NCBI GenBank assembly: GCA_003252385.1
Contig: QKEH01000164.1
Location: forward strand, 1-36,093
Length of the DNA stretch: 36,093 nucleotides
DNA from: Bacteroidota bacterium
Lineage (GTDB): Bacteria; Bacteroidota; Bacteroidia; Bacteroidales; UBA10428
Direction of reading: 5' to 3'
Each line of letters begins with the position of its first letter. Within the stretch, counting starts at the first letter, position 1. This document shows, piece by piece, positions 1 through 9,083 of the stretch. A program made the position numbers and the translations under genes. Below the pieces are notes generated by a model, which worked only from the letters and a program-made list of their open reading frames with translations, did no database searches and was not told the origin of the DNA.

Positions 1-131
1 GCCAGAGTGCTTTTCCCCGAACCGTTCGGCCCCATAATGGCATGTACCTCGCCGGCATTCACCTCCAGATTAATACCTTTCAGTATTTCCTTTCCATCAA
101 TTGATGCATGTAAATCTTTTATCCTGAGCAT
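1..131 (-). CDS. sufC: SufC, Fe-S assembly ATPase (N-terminal part, cut by window edge)
   Basis: ABC-type ATPase of the SUF iron-sulfur cluster assembly machinery, which works with SufB and SufD in the cytoplasm. Only the first 43 or so codons are in the window. They read [20 protein letters not shown] and run into the Walker A motif GPNGSGKST, which is typical of SufC. The ATG at 129-131 lies 22 nt after the sufB stop, so sufB and sufC are very probably cotranscribed. The rest of the gene, with the Q-loop, signature and Walker B motifs, lies beyond position 1. Confidence 0.93.
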   Translation of the reverse strand, partial: MLRIKDLHASIDGKEILKGINLEVNAGEVHAIMGPNGSGKSTL

Positions 132-153
132 GTTTCCTGTTTTTTAGAACGAA

Positions 154-1599
154 TTACCCTACGCTTCCTTCCAAACTGATCTGCAGCAACTTTTGAGCCT
201 CCACGGCAAATTCCATGGGCAGCTTGTTCAGCACCTCTTTGGCATAGCCGTTAATAATCAGGCCTATAGCGTTTTCGGTATCTATTCCGCGTTGGTTACA
301 ATAAAATATCTGATCCTCACCAATTTTGGAGGTAGTTGCTTCGTGTTCCACAATGGCGGTATCGTTATCCACTTCGAGGTAGGGGAAAGTATGTGCTCCG
401 CACTGGTCGCCCAGCAACAACGAATCGCACTGGGTAAAATTCCGCACCCCGTCAGCATTCTTCAGAACCTTAACGAGGCCACGGTAGCTGTTTTGGCTTT
501 TACCGGCCGAAATCCCTTTGGAGATAATGGTACTGCGCGAATTTTTACCCATGTGAATCATTTTGGTTCCCGTATCGGCCTGCTGGTAATTGTTGGTTAC
601 CGCTACGGAGTAAAATTCGCCAATGCTGTTGTCGCCTTTAAGAATGCAGCTGGGATATTTCCAAGTTATGGCAGAACCGGTTTCCACCTGGGTCCACGAA
701 ATTTTAGAATTATCGCCTTTACAAATGCCGCGCTTGGTCACGAAATTGTAGATCCCTCCTTTTCCGTTCTTATCGCCCGGATACCAGTTTTGCACGGTGC
801 TGTATTTAACTTCGGCATTTTCCATAGCCACAATCTCCACAATGGCGGCATGCAGCTGATTTTCGTCGCGTTGCGGTGCGGTACAGCCCTCGAGGTAGCT
901 GACGTAGCTGTCGTCATCCGCTACAATTAGGGTGCGTTCAAACTGGCCGGTATTCATCGCATTAATCCTGAAATAGGTCGAAAGCTCCATGGGGCAGCGA
1001 ACGCCCTTAGGAATATAACAAAACGAACCGTCGCTGAACACGGCCGAGTTAAGTGCCGCAAAGAAATTATCGGTGTAGGGCACTACGGAGCCCATGTACT
1101 TTTGAATTAAATCGGGATGTTCCCGTATCGCCTCGCTAAACGAGCAAAAGATTATCCCCTGCTCGGCCAAAGTCTCGCGAAAGGTGGTTTTAACCGATAC
1201 ACTATCCATTACCGCATCGACCGCTACACCCGCCAGGTGTTTTTGTTCCGCGAGCGGAATACCCAGCTTATCGAAAGTGGCCAGTAATTCGGGATCCACC
1301 TCATCGATGCTCTCGTATTTGGCCTGCTGCCGGGGTGCGGCATAATAAATAATATCCTGGTAGTTGATCTCGGGAATTTTCAGATGCGCCCATCGGGGCA
1401 TGCTCAGGGTTTGCCAGTGCCGGAACGCTTTCAGGCGGTACTCCAACATCCATTCCGGCTCGTTTTTCTTGGCCGAAATCATCCCTATCACCTCTTCGTT
1501 CAACCCCTTGGGAATGGCGTCAATTTCAATATCGGTATAGAAACCGTATTTGTATTCGTTCGAGGTAACCTCGTTTAAAAGTTTATCCTGCTCACTCAT
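154..1599 (-). CDS. sufB: SufB, Fe-S cluster assembly scaffold protein
   Basis: Scaffold subunit of the SufBCD complex, on which Fe-S clusters are built from cysteine-derived sulfur. The 481-residue protein has the family's usual length. Its C-terminal beta-helix core contains [19 protein letters not shown] and, further on, [20 protein letters not shown]. These are SufB signatures; the cysteine of TQCDS corresponds to the essential Cys405 of the E. coli protein. The start is the ATG at 1597-1599. It is followed by sufC 22 nt downstream and is divergent from thiL. A good -7 box, TATCTTTG, lies on the minus strand at 1658-1665. The neighbours outside the window would probably be sufD and sufS. 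Confidence 0.97.
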   Translation of the reverse strand: MSEQDKLLNEVTSNEYKYGFYTDIEIDAIPKGLNEEVIGMISAKKNEPEWMLEYRLKAFRHWQTLSMPRWAHLKIPEINYQDIIYYAAPRQQAKYESIDEVDPELLATFDKLGIPLAEQKHLAGVAVDAVMDSVSVKTTFRETLAEQGIIFCSFSEAIREHPDLIQKYMGSVVPYTDNFFAALNSAVFSDGSFCYIPKGVRCPMELSTYFRINAMNTGQFERTLIVADDDSYVSYLEGCTAPQRDENQLHAAIVEIVAMENAEVKYSTVQNWYPGDKNGKGGIYNFVTKRGICKGDNSKISWTQVETGSAITWKYPSCILKGDNSIGEFYSVAVTNNYQQADTGTKMIHMGKNSRSTIISKGISAGKSQNSYRGLVKVLKNADGVRNFTQCDSLLLGDQCGAHTFPYLEVDNDTAIVEHEATTSKIGEDQIFYCNQRGIDTENAIGLIINGYAKEVLNKLPMEFAVEAQKLLQISLEGSVG

Positions 1600-1657
1600 G
1601 CGCGCTCCAATGTTTTGAATCCAACCCTAATTTATTTAGACTATTTCCAAATAAGTG

Positions 1658-1665
1658 CAAAGATA
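1658..1665 (-). promoter_or_regulatory. Putative sufBC promoter (-7 box)
   Basis: On the minus strand this reads TATCTTTG, a perfect match to the Bacteroidota -7 consensus TAnnTTTG, about 60 nt before the sufB start. No TTTG stands 19 nt upstream. The box forms an 8-bp inverted repeat with the thiL box at 1685-1692, so each -33 region falls on the other promoter's -7 box. Confidence 0.55.
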
Positions 1666-1684
1666 TATAAAGTAAACGAAATAC

Positions 1685-1692
1685 TATCTTTG
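1685..1692 (+). promoter_or_regulatory. Putative thiL promoter (-7 box)
   Basis: TATCTTTG matches the Bacteroidota -7 consensus TAnnTTTG and lies 34 nt before the thiL ATG. The sequence about 19 nt upstream (GATA) is not a -33 TTTG; it is part of the opposing sufB box. Confidence 0.55.
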
Positions 1693-1726
1693 TAGTTCAA
1701 TTGTACCACTCAAAAATACCGTGCTG

Positions 1727-2764
1727 ATGTCTGGCAAGACCAATGAGATCACAAAGATAGGAGAATTTGGCCTAATCGAGCTGCTCACCCGCAACATAAA
1801 ATTAAAGAATTCTTCCTCGGAGAAGGGCGTGGGCGATGATGCCGCGGTACTCGACCTTCGGCAAATGAAGACAGTGGTTACCACCGACCTGTTAACCGAA
1901 GGGATTCACTTCGACTTAATGTACACCCCCCTCAAACATTTGGGTTACAAGGCGGTAGTGGTCAATCTGTCCGACGTGTATGCCATGAATGCCATACCCA
2001 CCCAGATACTGGTTTCCATTGCAGTATCGTCCAAATTCACTACCGAACGCATTGAGGAACTGTACGATGGCATTCACCTGGCCTGCGAACGGTACGGGGT
2101 GGATCTGGTAGGCGGCGACACCACCAGTTCGCTTACCGGACTAACCCTCAGTGTGGTGGCCATTGGGAGTGCCCCGGCCGAAAAAATCACGTATCGCTCG
2201 GGAGCCCGGGAAAACGATTTGATTTGCGTGAGCGGAGATCTGGGAGGAGCCTTCATGGGGTTGCAACTGCTGGAACGCGAGAAAAAAATATTCCAAACTG
2301 CCGGAGCCGGCCAGCCCGACTTGAGTGATTTCAGCTATGTGCTGGAACGCCAGCTCAAACCCGAAGCCCGGCGCGACATTGTAAACCTGTTGGCCGCAAA
2401 AGGCATTCAGCCCTCTTCGATGATCGATATCTCGGACGGCCTCTCGTCCGAAGTGCTGCATCTGTGTAAAGCCTCGGGTACCGGCTGCCGCCTTTATGCC
2501 GACCGGCTGCCCATTGCCGATGAAATCAGGAAGGCTGCAGAAGAACTTCATCTGGAAGCTGCTACCATTGCCCTCAACGGTGGCGAAGATTACGAGCTGC
2601 TCTTTACCGTACCGCTGGCAGACTTCGAAAAAGTAAGTGCGCTCGATGAAATTACCATCCTGGGTCATATGGAAAATACCAGTAACGGAAACTACCTGGT
2701 AATGCCGGATGGAAGTTTGGTAGAACTTACCTCTATGGGGTGGAACAGTTTTGTGGAAGAGTGA
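1727..2764 (+). CDS. thiL: ThiL, thiamine-monophosphate kinase
   Basis: Phosphorylates thiamine monophosphate with ATP to give thiamine diphosphate, the last step of the pathway. The ThiL/PurM-like motifs occur in order: GVGDDAAVL near the N-terminus (ATP and metal binding), TTDLLTEGIHF, VGGDTTSS, DISDGLSSE and GGEDYELLF. The length, 345 residues, is normal. The frame is open from a GTG at 1721, but the ATG two codons later is preferred because it gives MSGKTNEITKIGEFGLIE, a typical ThiL beginning. The gene is transcribed alone, divergently from sufB; no terminator was seen after it. Confidence 0.95.
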   Translation: MSGKTNEITKIGEFGLIELLTRNIKLKNSSSEKGVGDDAAVLDLRQMKTVVTTDLLTEGIHFDLMYTPLKHLGYKAVVVNLSDVYAMNAIPTQILVSIAVSSKFTTERIEELYDGIHLACERYGVDLVGGDTTSSLTGLTLSVVAIGSAPAEKITYRSGARENDLICVSGDLGGAFMGLQLLEREKKIFQTAGAGQPDLSDFSYVLERQLKPEARRDIVNLLAAKGIQPSSMIDISDGLSSEVLHLCKASGTGCRLYADRLPIADEIRKAAEELHLEAATIALNGGEDYELLFTVPLADFEKVSALDEITILGHMENTSNGNYLVMPDGSLVELTSMGWNSFVEE

Positions 2765-2987
2765 ACCATGACGAATTCTAACTCATCATTCAACAACATC
2801 AATGATACAGCGAACTATTGAATGTAAAGTTGAAGGTCGCTTTGCCTTACGAATTGTTCGTTAATCTTATGATTGCTCTGACCCAAATACAGAAGCAGCA
2901 GATTCGAGCAATACGTCATAAATACAAATCGTGCAAAGAATTGATTGGAGAAGCTAACCGTGACTCTGAGTAGGAAACGACCGATGC
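2765..2987. other. Intergenic region with small broken reading frames
   Basis: These 223 nt lie between the convergent ends of thiL and lpxA. There is no clear terminator hairpin. On the plus strand there are a 20-codon frame (2802-2864) and, in a different frame, a 34-codon frame (2869-2973) that starts MIALTQIQKQQIRAIRHKYK and is rich in Lys, Arg and Gln. The two together could be a remnant of a frameshifted small gene, or chance. I recognise no family. Confidence 0.25.
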
Positions 2988-3776
2988 CTACTTCTCGTCG
3001 TCGAAGTAACCTTTAATAATACCCCGCTTGGAGTTCTTAATAAACAGGATAATTTTGTCGCGTTCGTCGCTGGCCGTTAAATTAGCCTCCACAAACTCTA
3101 CGGCATCCGAAATATTCAACCCACGCTGATAGATGATACGATACACCTCCTGAATTTGGTATATGGTTTCGTTAGCGAAATCTTTTCTGCGAAGCCCAAT
3201 GGAGTTGATACCGGTATAGGTCAACGGCTCGCGACCGGCCATAATATAAGGTGGTACATCTTTACTTACCTTACCTGTGGCCTGAATAAAGGAATGACTC
3301 CCAATACGCACAAACTGATGTACTACGGCATAGGGGCTTACAATGGCATAGTCGTCTACCTCCACCTCGCCGGCCAGTCCGGCATGGCTGCCAATAATTA
3401 CATTGTTGGCAATGATACAGTCGTGAGCCAAGTGGGCATACGATTGAATCAGACAATTCGCACCCACCCGGGTAGTGCCTTTGGCTTTGGTTCCCCGGTT
3501 CATGGTAACATATTCCCTTACCGTGGTGTTATCACCAATTTCGGCGGTGGTTTCTTCGCCCACAAATTTCAGATCCTGAGGAATACCGCTAATCACCGCT
3601 CCGGGAAAAATCCGGCAGTTCTTACCAATACGGGCTCCATCCATTACCAGGGCGTGCGGGCCAATCCAGGTCCCTTCGCCAATAACCACATCCTTTCCAA
3701 TGTAGGCAAAAGGTTCAATGGTTACATTTTCCCCGATACGGGCTTCAGGATGTATATACGATAAGGGAGTGCTCAT
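2988..3776 (-). CDS. lpxA: LpxA, UDP-GlcNAc 3-O-acyltransferase
   Basis: First enzyme of lipid A synthesis; it moves a 3-hydroxyacyl chain from acyl carrier protein to the 3-OH of UDP-GlcNAc. The 262-residue protein has the normal length and begins with hexapeptide repeats ([IV]G-x4) forming a left-handed beta-helix over about residues 1-190. His115 and His118 in the motif AHLAHDC match His122 and the catalytic His125 of E. coli LpxA. The helical C-terminal domain covers about residues 195-262. It is the last gene of the operon HD phosphohydrolase-lpxD-lpxC-lpxA, 27 nt after lpxC. Confidence 0.97.
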   Translation of the reverse strand: MSTPLSYIHPEARIGENVTIEPFAYIGKDVVIGEGTWIGPHALVMDGARIGKNCRIFPGAVISGIPQDLKFVGEETTAEIGDNTTVREYVTMNRGTKAKGTTRVGANCLIQSYAHLAHDCIIANNVIIGSHAGLAGEVEVDDYAIVSPYAVVHQFVRIGSHSFIQATGKVSKDVPPYIMAGREPLTYTGINSIGLRRKDFANETIYQIQEVYRIIYQRGLNISDAVEFVEANLTASDERDKIILFIKNSKRGIIKGYFDDEK

Positions 3777-3803
3777 GCTTGTATATTTTGATCGTTCGAT
3801 ACG

Positions 3804-4721
3804 TTATTTATGATTTGTTATCAGTTGTCGTATTTTTTTGGCCAATTCGGTATTGGCATGATGGCCCGGCTTGTTAGCCACCACTTTGCCCTTCAAATGC
3901 ACACCAGCCAATGCCAAATCGCCCACAATATCGAGCAATTTATGACGGGCAGGCTCATTCTCGAAGGTTCGTTCCGTATTATTCAGATAGCCTTCCGGCA
4001 ACACTTCAATTTTAGGTTTATGGAAAAGTTGCGAAAGCCGGTCGAGCTGTTCCTGGCTCATGGGTCGATCCACAATGATCAAGGCATTGTCCACATCGCC
4101 GCCTTTAATCAGGTTGTTCTGTGCCAGAAATTCCAGTTCGTGCAGAAACACGAAGGTCTTACATGAGGAAATCTCGGTTTCGAAATCGGACAAACTACCC
4201 AAACGAGCCTGTTGTTTACCTAACACCTTACTATTGAAGTCAATATGCACATCGATGCTGTAAGAATCGGCAGGCTCTATGCTTACCTCTACCCCATTAT
4301 CTTCGCGATACACCACTTTTTCGGTGACCGAAAAATAGTTTCGATCTTCTAGCTGTTCAACAGTTCCGGCTGCCTTCAATCCCTGGATAAAATATTTGGA
4401 ACTTCCATCCATAATGGGTACTTCGGGGCCGTCAATTTCGATATGGGTATTATCGACACCCACCCCCTGCAGTGCGGCACATAGGTGTTCGATGGTCATC
4501 ACCTGGCCGCCGTTCTCCTGAAGGGTGGTTCCCCGGGCAGTGCTCACCACATTTTCGGCTAAGGCGCGTATCACAGGCTGCCCCTCCAGGTCGACCCGCT
4601 GGAAACGATATCCGTAATTCTCCCCGGCAGGTTTAATCACCAGGTTTACTTGTTTACCACTGTGGAGCCCTTTACCGGAAAGTGTAACCACCTCTGCTAC
4701 GGTGCGTTGCTTCTCTGCCAT
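3804..4721 (-). CDS. lpxC: LpxC, UDP-3-O-acyl-GlcNAc deacetylase, without FabZ domain
   Basis: Zinc amidase for the committed step of lipid A synthesis. The frame is open from a TTG at 4754, but the ATG at 4721 gives 305 residues, the same length as E. coli LpxC, and places the catalytic Glu78 and zinc ligand His79 (TIEHL) at the same numbers. The other zinc ligands are His260 and Asp264 (HKLLD), and His287 or His288 lies in KPGHHANTEL. In most Bacteroidota the protein goes on into a FabZ dehydratase domain of about 150 residues. Here it stops right after the deacetylase domain, and lpxA starts 27 nt later with no trace of FabZ between. The activity itself looks intact. Confidence 0.95.
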   Translation of the reverse strand: MAEKQRTVAEVVTLSGKGLHSGKQVNLVIKPAGENYGYRFQRVDLEGQPVIRALAENVVSTARGTTLQENGGQVMTIEHLCAALQGVGVDNTHIEIDGPEVPIMDGSSKYFIQGLKAAGTVEQLEDRNYFSVTEKVVYREDNGVEVSIEPADSYSIDVHIDFNSKVLGKQQARLGSLSDFETEISSCKTFVFLHELEFLAQNNLIKGGDVDNALIIVDRPMSQEQLDRLSQLFHKPKIEVLPEGYLNNTERTFENEPARHKLLDIVGDLALAGVHLKGKVVANKPGHHANTELAKKIRQLITNHK

Positions 4722-4787
4722 ACTGCTGAAACCTATATTTTTTTGCGAGCGCAAGATAAATAAAATCTTTCGAATAGCGCTTGGGTG

Positions 4788-5831
4788 CTATTCTCCGATT
4801 TGTTTTTTTAGTGCTTCCAGCTCTTTCTCCAAAAGGTTAATTTTCGAGTACAACTCCGGAAGTTTCCGATAGATGATCATCGATTTCTTGGTTTCCTTCA
4901 TATCGTAGGCTGGCGACCCTAACAACACCGAGCCTTCGGTACGCACGGAGTTGGAAACCCCCGCCTGCGCCCCGATAATGGTTTTATCGGCTATGGTAAT
5001 GTGCCCTACCAAACCCGCCTGGGCGGCTATGGTAACCTGCTTACCCACCTTGGTGGAGCCGGCAATACCCGATTGTGCCACTACTACGGTGTGCTCACCA
5101 ATTTCAACGTTATGGGCAATCTGCACCAGGTTGTCCACCTTAGTTCCCTTATGCAGAATGGTGGAACCAATAGCTGCCCGATCGATGGAAACGTTCGAGC
5201 CAATCTCCACATCGTCTTCAATAATCACATTCCCAATTTGGGGTATTTTCTGGTATCCGGCCTCTCCGGGAGCAAATCCAAACCCATCGGAACCCACTAC
5301 CGAACTGGCATGCAGGATACAATTTTTACCAACTTTACAATCCTGATATATTTTTACGCCCGGGTACAGTGTGGTATTATCGCCCACCACTACCGAATCG
5401 CCAACATATACCTGGGGATATATTTTAACGTTATTGCCAATCACTGCATTTTCGCCAATATAGGCATAGGCTCCAATATAACAACCTTCGCCCACCTTAG
5501 CACTTGTTTCCACGGTGCTGTTGGCTGCCACTCCCTTTTTCTGGGGCAACTGGCTTTGATACAAATTCAATAAAGAAGCAAAAGACTGGTATGCATCCGC
5601 CACCCGAATCAGCGTACACGAAACCGCTTCGCTGAGCTCGAGATCCTTATTCACCAGTACTATGGAAGCCTGTGTGGTATAGAGGTATTTTTCATATTTC
5701 GGATTGGAGAGAAATGCCAGACCTCCTTTACTTCCTTCTTCAATGCGGCAAATTGTATTAACGCATTCGTCAGGGTTTCCAATAATTTCTCCTTTCAGGA
5801 AGTCGGCAATGATCTGGGCGGTAAATTCCAT
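4788..5831 (-). CDS. lpxD: LpxD, UDP-3-O-acylglucosamine N-acyltransferase
   Basis: Third enzyme of lipid A synthesis; it adds the 2-N-linked 3-hydroxyacyl chain from acyl carrier protein. The 347 residues comprise an N-terminal uridine-binding domain (about 1-95), a long left-handed beta-helix of hexapeptide repeats (about 100-310) and a C-terminal helix that looks coiled-coil ([16 protein letters not shown]). His240 in QIAHNVEIG matches the catalytic His239 of the E. coli enzyme. The gene lies between the HD phosphohydrolase (33-nt gap) and lpxC (66-nt gap to its ATG). Confidence 0.96.
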   Translation of the reverse strand: MEFTAQIIADFLKGEIIGNPDECVNTICRIEEGSKGGLAFLSNPKYEKYLYTTQASIVLVNKDLELSEAVSCTLIRVADAYQSFASLLNLYQSQLPQKKGVAANSTVETSAKVGEGCYIGAYAYIGENAVIGNNVKIYPQVYVGDSVVVGDNTTLYPGVKIYQDCKVGKNCILHASSVVGSDGFGFAPGEAGYQKIPQIGNVIIEDDVEIGSNVSIDRAAIGSTILHKGTKVDNLVQIAHNVEIGEHTVVVAQSGIAGSTKVGKQVTIAAQAGLVGHITIADKTIIGAQAGVSNSVRTEGSVLLGSPAYDMKETKKSMIIYRKLPELYSKINLLEKELEALKKQIGE

Positions 5832-5864
5832 GTTGTAAAATTTGAGGCAAAAGTAATTTTTATA

Positions 5865-7115
5865 TCAGACACCACAATGCCTGGGGTAACATATATAGTA
5901 TTTTTTCTCACCACGGTGCAGGTAGGCAACACTCAAAATATCAGATACCTCCGAGAGATTTTGAACCTCGTCCTTGCCGGAGAGTATCTGAATCATATCG
6001 GTACGGCTGCTATAGGCACTATTCGAAAGTTCGCCCACACTCACCAAAAAGGGCACTTCGTGCGGCTCTACCCGAAAGGCCTCAGCAACCTGGCTGCTCA
6101 ATCGGTTCAGCCATTCTGCATCCGGTCTTTCATCGAGTATCTTTACCACCGGCAGTTTTCGGTTTACCAGGCTAATGGCCAATTCGCGGAGCACCGGATC
6201 GCTGTGCCGTTGCCAGTCCTTGGCCGAAGCCAGTATATCGTTATCATCGAGCTCAATAAAATGCCCAAGTGTTTCGTTCAACTTGGTGTTCAAATTGTCG
6301 GCACAAATGTTCTCATATAAAAAATAGCGAAGTGCCGGAGTGGCAAACAGCTCCTCCTTTCTTTCGGCCAGGTACTTGGCCCGTTTCAGCATACGCACCA
6401 AAAGGTTTTCGGAGGCTATTACCGTTTTATGCAAATACACCTGCCAATACATCAGGCGGCGGGCAATCAGGAATTTTTCCACCGAATACATGGCCTTCTT
6501 CTCCACCACCAACTGATCGTGCTTTACGGTCAGCATTTTTAGTATCCGGTCGGTCCCAATGGTTCCTTCCGTAACTCCGGTATAAAAGCTGTCGCGCTGT
6601 ATGTAATCCAGTCGATCCATATCCAGCTGACTGGTAACCAATTGATGAAGAAATTTTTTAGGGTAGCTGTTATTGAAGATGGCTATGGCCACATCCAGTT
6701 TTCCGCTAAAAGTTTCATTCAGCCTCGACATCAGGATCTGCGAAATTTGTTCGTGATGAATGCCGGATATGATACTCTCCTCCAGAGCATGCGAAAATGG
6801 CCCGTGCCCCACGTCGTGCAACAGAATGGCCACATACACCCCTTCCATTTCCTCATTGGTAATGGCCACACCCTTACTGCGCAAACAGGCAATGGCCTGG
6901 GTCATCAGATGGAGGGCGCCGATGGTATGTTGGAAACGGGTATGCGTAGCGCCCGGATACACGTAATGCGTTAACCCCAACTGTTTGATCCTCCGTAAAC
7001 GTTGAAAATACGGATGCTCCATCAGGTCGAAAATAAAATCGGTAGGAAGGGTTACGAAACCGTGCACCGGATCGTTAATAATTTTTCTCTTATTCTTTGT
7101 CACTCGCTTGGCCAT
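5865..7115 (-). CDS. HD-domain phosphohydrolase (dNTPase/SAMHD1-like)
   Basis: Metal-dependent phosphohydrolase of the HD superfamily, in the branch related to dGTP triphosphohydrolases and SAMHD1. The metal ligands are visible: His63 (TRFQHTIG), His100-Asp101 (LLHDVGHGPFSHA) and Asp167 (LDMDRLDYI). The N-terminal IINDPVHGFV is typical of this branch. Its substrate cannot be told from the sequence; members hydrolyse dNTPs or other nucleotides. It is the first gene of the lpxD-lpxC-lpxA operon, an association I have seen in other Bacteroidota and which gives no clear functional link. Length is 416 residues, normal. No TAnnTTTG box was found upstream on this strand. Confidence 0.88.
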   Translation of the reverse strand: MAKRVTKNKRKIINDPVHGFVTLPTDFIFDLMEHPYFQRLRRIKQLGLTHYVYPGATHTRFQHTIGALHLMTQAIACLRSKGVAITNEEMEGVYVAILLHDVGHGPFSHALEESIISGIHHEQISQILMSRLNETFSGKLDVAIAIFNNSYPKKFLHQLVTSQLDMDRLDYIQRDSFYTGVTEGTIGTDRILKMLTVKHDQLVVEKKAMYSVEKFLIARRLMYWQVYLHKTVIASENLLVRMLKRAKYLAERKEELFATPALRYFLYENICADNLNTKLNETLGHFIELDDNDILASAKDWQRHSDPVLRELAISLVNRKLPVVKILDERPDAEWLNRLSSQVAEAFRVEPHEVPFLVSVGELSNSAYSSRTDMIQILSGKDEVQNLSEVSDILSVAYLHRGEKKYYICYPRHCGV

Positions 7116-7208
7116 TAAATCGTACGCGCCTTAAAATTAACAACAACCCGCCCGCTGCGCTAAAAAAGTTTTAAACGGAAAAAATCTTTCCTATTGATTT
7201 CCAATATT

Positions 7209-7239
7209 TTTGTAGTTTGATCTATAATTTGTAGTTTTG
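7209..7239 (+). promoter_or_regulatory. Promoter of rimP-nusA-infB
   Basis: TTTG at 7209-7212, 19 nt of spacer, then TAGTTTTG at 7232-7239. This is a full match to the Bacteroidota -33/-7 promoter consensus (TTTG, N19, TAnnTTTG). Transcription would begin near 7246, giving a leader of about 50 nt before rimP. Confidence 0.75.
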
Positions 7240-7259
7240 CAGCGTTGTAGAATGAACGG

Positions 7260-7281
7260 ATAGGGGACAGCAGTCCCCTAT
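7260..7281 (+). promoter_or_regulatory. Hairpin with U-rich tail in the rimP leader
   Basis: Perfect 9-bp inverted repeat ATAGGGGAC / GTCCCCTAT around the loop AGCA, followed by TTTATTG. It lies between the predicted transcription start and the rimP ATG, 14 nt before the start codon. It resembles an intrinsic terminator and could act as an attenuator or shape translation initiation; which of these is inference. Confidence 0.55.
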
Positions 7282-7295
7282 TTTATTGAATATAA

Positions 7296-7760
7296 ATGAT
7301 CTCGAAAGAAAAAGTACTCCAACTGATCGCAAATACCCTGGAAGAAAAGAACATCTTCGTGGTATCGCTCAGCATAAGCCCTGCAAACAGCATCCGGCTT
7401 TTTGTCGATAGTATGGAGGGCGTAAAAATAGAGGACTGCGTACGTCTCAGCCGCGACATTGAGCACAACCTCGACCGCGAAGCGGAAGATTTTGAACTGG
7501 AAGTTTCTTCGGCAGGCCTCGATATGCCACTACAGGTTAAGCAGCAATACCTGAAGAATATTGGTCGCGAGGTGGAGTTTTTTGATAAAGATGGAAAAAA
7601 GTGCCAGGGCAGTTTAGTTGCTGCCAACGACACCCACTTTAGCGTGGAACAAACCCGCAAAGTGACGGTCGAAGGAAAGAAAAAGAAGCAGCTCCTCGTG
7701 GAAACAGTCCACCTGGCCTACGATGAAGTAAGTAAAGTAAAAATAGTTATAAAGTTTTAA
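7296..7760 (+). CDS. rimP: RimP, ribosome maturation factor
   Basis: Helps assemble the 30S ribosomal subunit. The 154-residue length is normal, and the first domain has the family pattern with SPANSIRLFVDS followed by CVRLSRDIEHNLD and FELEVSSAGLDMPL, the most conserved RimP motif (EVSSPGLDRPL in other bacteria). The C-terminal SH3-like part is at about 80-154. It is the first gene of the rimP-nusA-infB operon, whose order is widely conserved, 24 nt before nusA. The hairpin in its leader may regulate the whole operon. Confidence 0.95.
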   Translation: MISKEKVLQLIANTLEEKNIFVVSLSISPANSIRLFVDSMEGVKIEDCVRLSRDIEHNLDREAEDFELEVSSAGLDMPLQVKQQYLKNIGREVEFFDKDGKKCQGSLVAANDTHFSVEQTRKVTVEGKKKKQLLVETVHLAYDEVSKVKIVIKF

Positions 7761-7784
7761 CATGGTTAGTTTAAAAATTAAGGT

Positions 7785-9020
7785 ATGGAAAACATTAATC
7801 TGATCGAGACCTTTTCGGAGTTTAAAGAACTTAAGAATATCGATAGGGCCACTATGATATCTGTACTGGAAGATGTATTCCGCAGTACATTGCTAAAAGT
7901 TTATGGTAACGATGAGAATTTTGATGTAATTATTAATATTGACAAAGGCGACTTTGAAATTTGGCGTAACCGCGAAGTGGTGGAAGATGGCCAGGTGGAA
8001 GACCCCAACCTGCAGATTTCTCTTTCGGAAGCCAAAAGAATCGATGAAGATTATGAAGTTGGCGAAGACGTAACCGACGAAGTGAAGTTGCAGCATTTTG
8101 GCCGCCGGGCTATATTGGCTCTGCGTCAAAACCTCACGTCACGTATCATGGATCTGGAAAAAAACAACCTCTTCCAGAAGTACAGCGAACGCATTGGCGA
8201 AATTATTACCGGCGAGGTGTACCAGGTGTGGAAACGCGAAATCCTGATCCTCGATGAAGAAGCCAATGAACTGATCCTTCCCAAATCGGAACAAATCCCA
8301 TCCGATTACTTTCGCAAAGGCGACAGCATACGAGCCGTAGTGGTACGCGTTGAAATGCGCAACAATACCCCGCTGATTATCCTGTCGCGCACCTCGCCCG
8401 TATTCCTGGAGCGTTTGTTTGAACTGGAGGTACCCGAAATTTTTGACGGCCTGATTACCATCAAAAAAATTGTTCGCGTACCCGGCGAACGTGCCAAAGT
8501 AGCCGTCGAATCGTACGACGAGCGTATCGACCCGGTTGGAGCCTGCGTGGGTATGAAAGGATCCCGCATCCATGGCATTGTTCGTGAATTGCGGAACGAA
8601 AATATCGACGTAATCAACTTCACCAACAACCAGCAACTGTTTATTACACGTGCCCTGAGCCCCGCCAAGATTACGTCCATCAAACTCAACCAGGACACCA
8701 AGCGGGCAGAGGTATTCCTGAAACCCAACGAAGTATCGCTGGCGATTGGGAAAGGCGGTTTAAACATTCGACTGGCCAGCCAGCTAACCGGTTACGAAAT
8801 CGATGTGTACCGCGAAGGCACCGAAGATGACGAAGACGTGAACCTGGATGAATTTGTGGATGAAATTGACGGATGGATACTGGATGAACTAAAGGCTGTT
8901 GGCTGCGACACCGCCAAGAGCGTGCTGGAACTCTCCGTTCAGGATTTGGCACAACGCACCGACCTCGAAGAGGAAACCATTACCGAGGTAATGAATATTT
9001 TGCGAGCAGAATTTGAATAA
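7785..9020 (+). CDS. nusA: NusA, transcription elongation/termination factor
   Basis: Binds RNA polymerase and nascent RNA and controls pausing, termination and antitermination. In 411 residues one sees the N-terminal polymerase-binding domain (about 1-125), an S1 domain (about 130-200), then two KH domains with VGMKGSRIHGIVREL and AIGKGGLNIRLASQL. After an acidic linker comes a short C-terminal helical region (VLELSVQDLAQRTDLEEETI) of helix-hairpin-helix type. It is the middle gene of the rimP-nusA-infB operon. Confidence 0.97.
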   Translation: MENINLIETFSEFKELKNIDRATMISVLEDVFRSTLLKVYGNDENFDVIINIDKGDFEIWRNREVVEDGQVEDPNLQISLSEAKRIDEDYEVGEDVTDEVKLQHFGRRAILALRQNLTSRIMDLEKNNLFQKYSERIGEIITGEVYQVWKREILILDEEANELILPKSEQIPSDYFRKGDSIRAVVVRVEMRNNTPLIILSRTSPVFLERLFELEVPEIFDGLITIKKIVRVPGERAKVAVESYDERIDPVGACVGMKGSRIHGIVRELRNENIDVINFTNNQQLFITRALSPAKITSIKLNQDTKRAEVFLKPNEVSLAIGKGGLNIRLASQLTGYEIDVYREGTEDDEDVNLDEFVDEIDGWILDELKAVGCDTAKSVLELSVQDLAQRTDLEEETITEVMNILRAEFE

Positions 9021-9083
9021 TTAACAGTATATTAGCCCCCGGTTCAATCAACGGGTAACAGGCAGAAAACAGGAGTATTTCGT

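Noticed and set aside
193-930. 245-codon plus-strand frame opposite sufB
   Set aside because: Antisense to the well-conserved SufB coding sequence; no family features.
3777-3803. FabZ remnant between lpxC and lpxA
   Set aside because: The gap is only 27 nt and holds no homologous sequence.
4722-4754. TTG start for lpxC with 11 extra residues
   Set aside because: The ATG at 4721 gives the E. coli length and numbering of the active-site residues.
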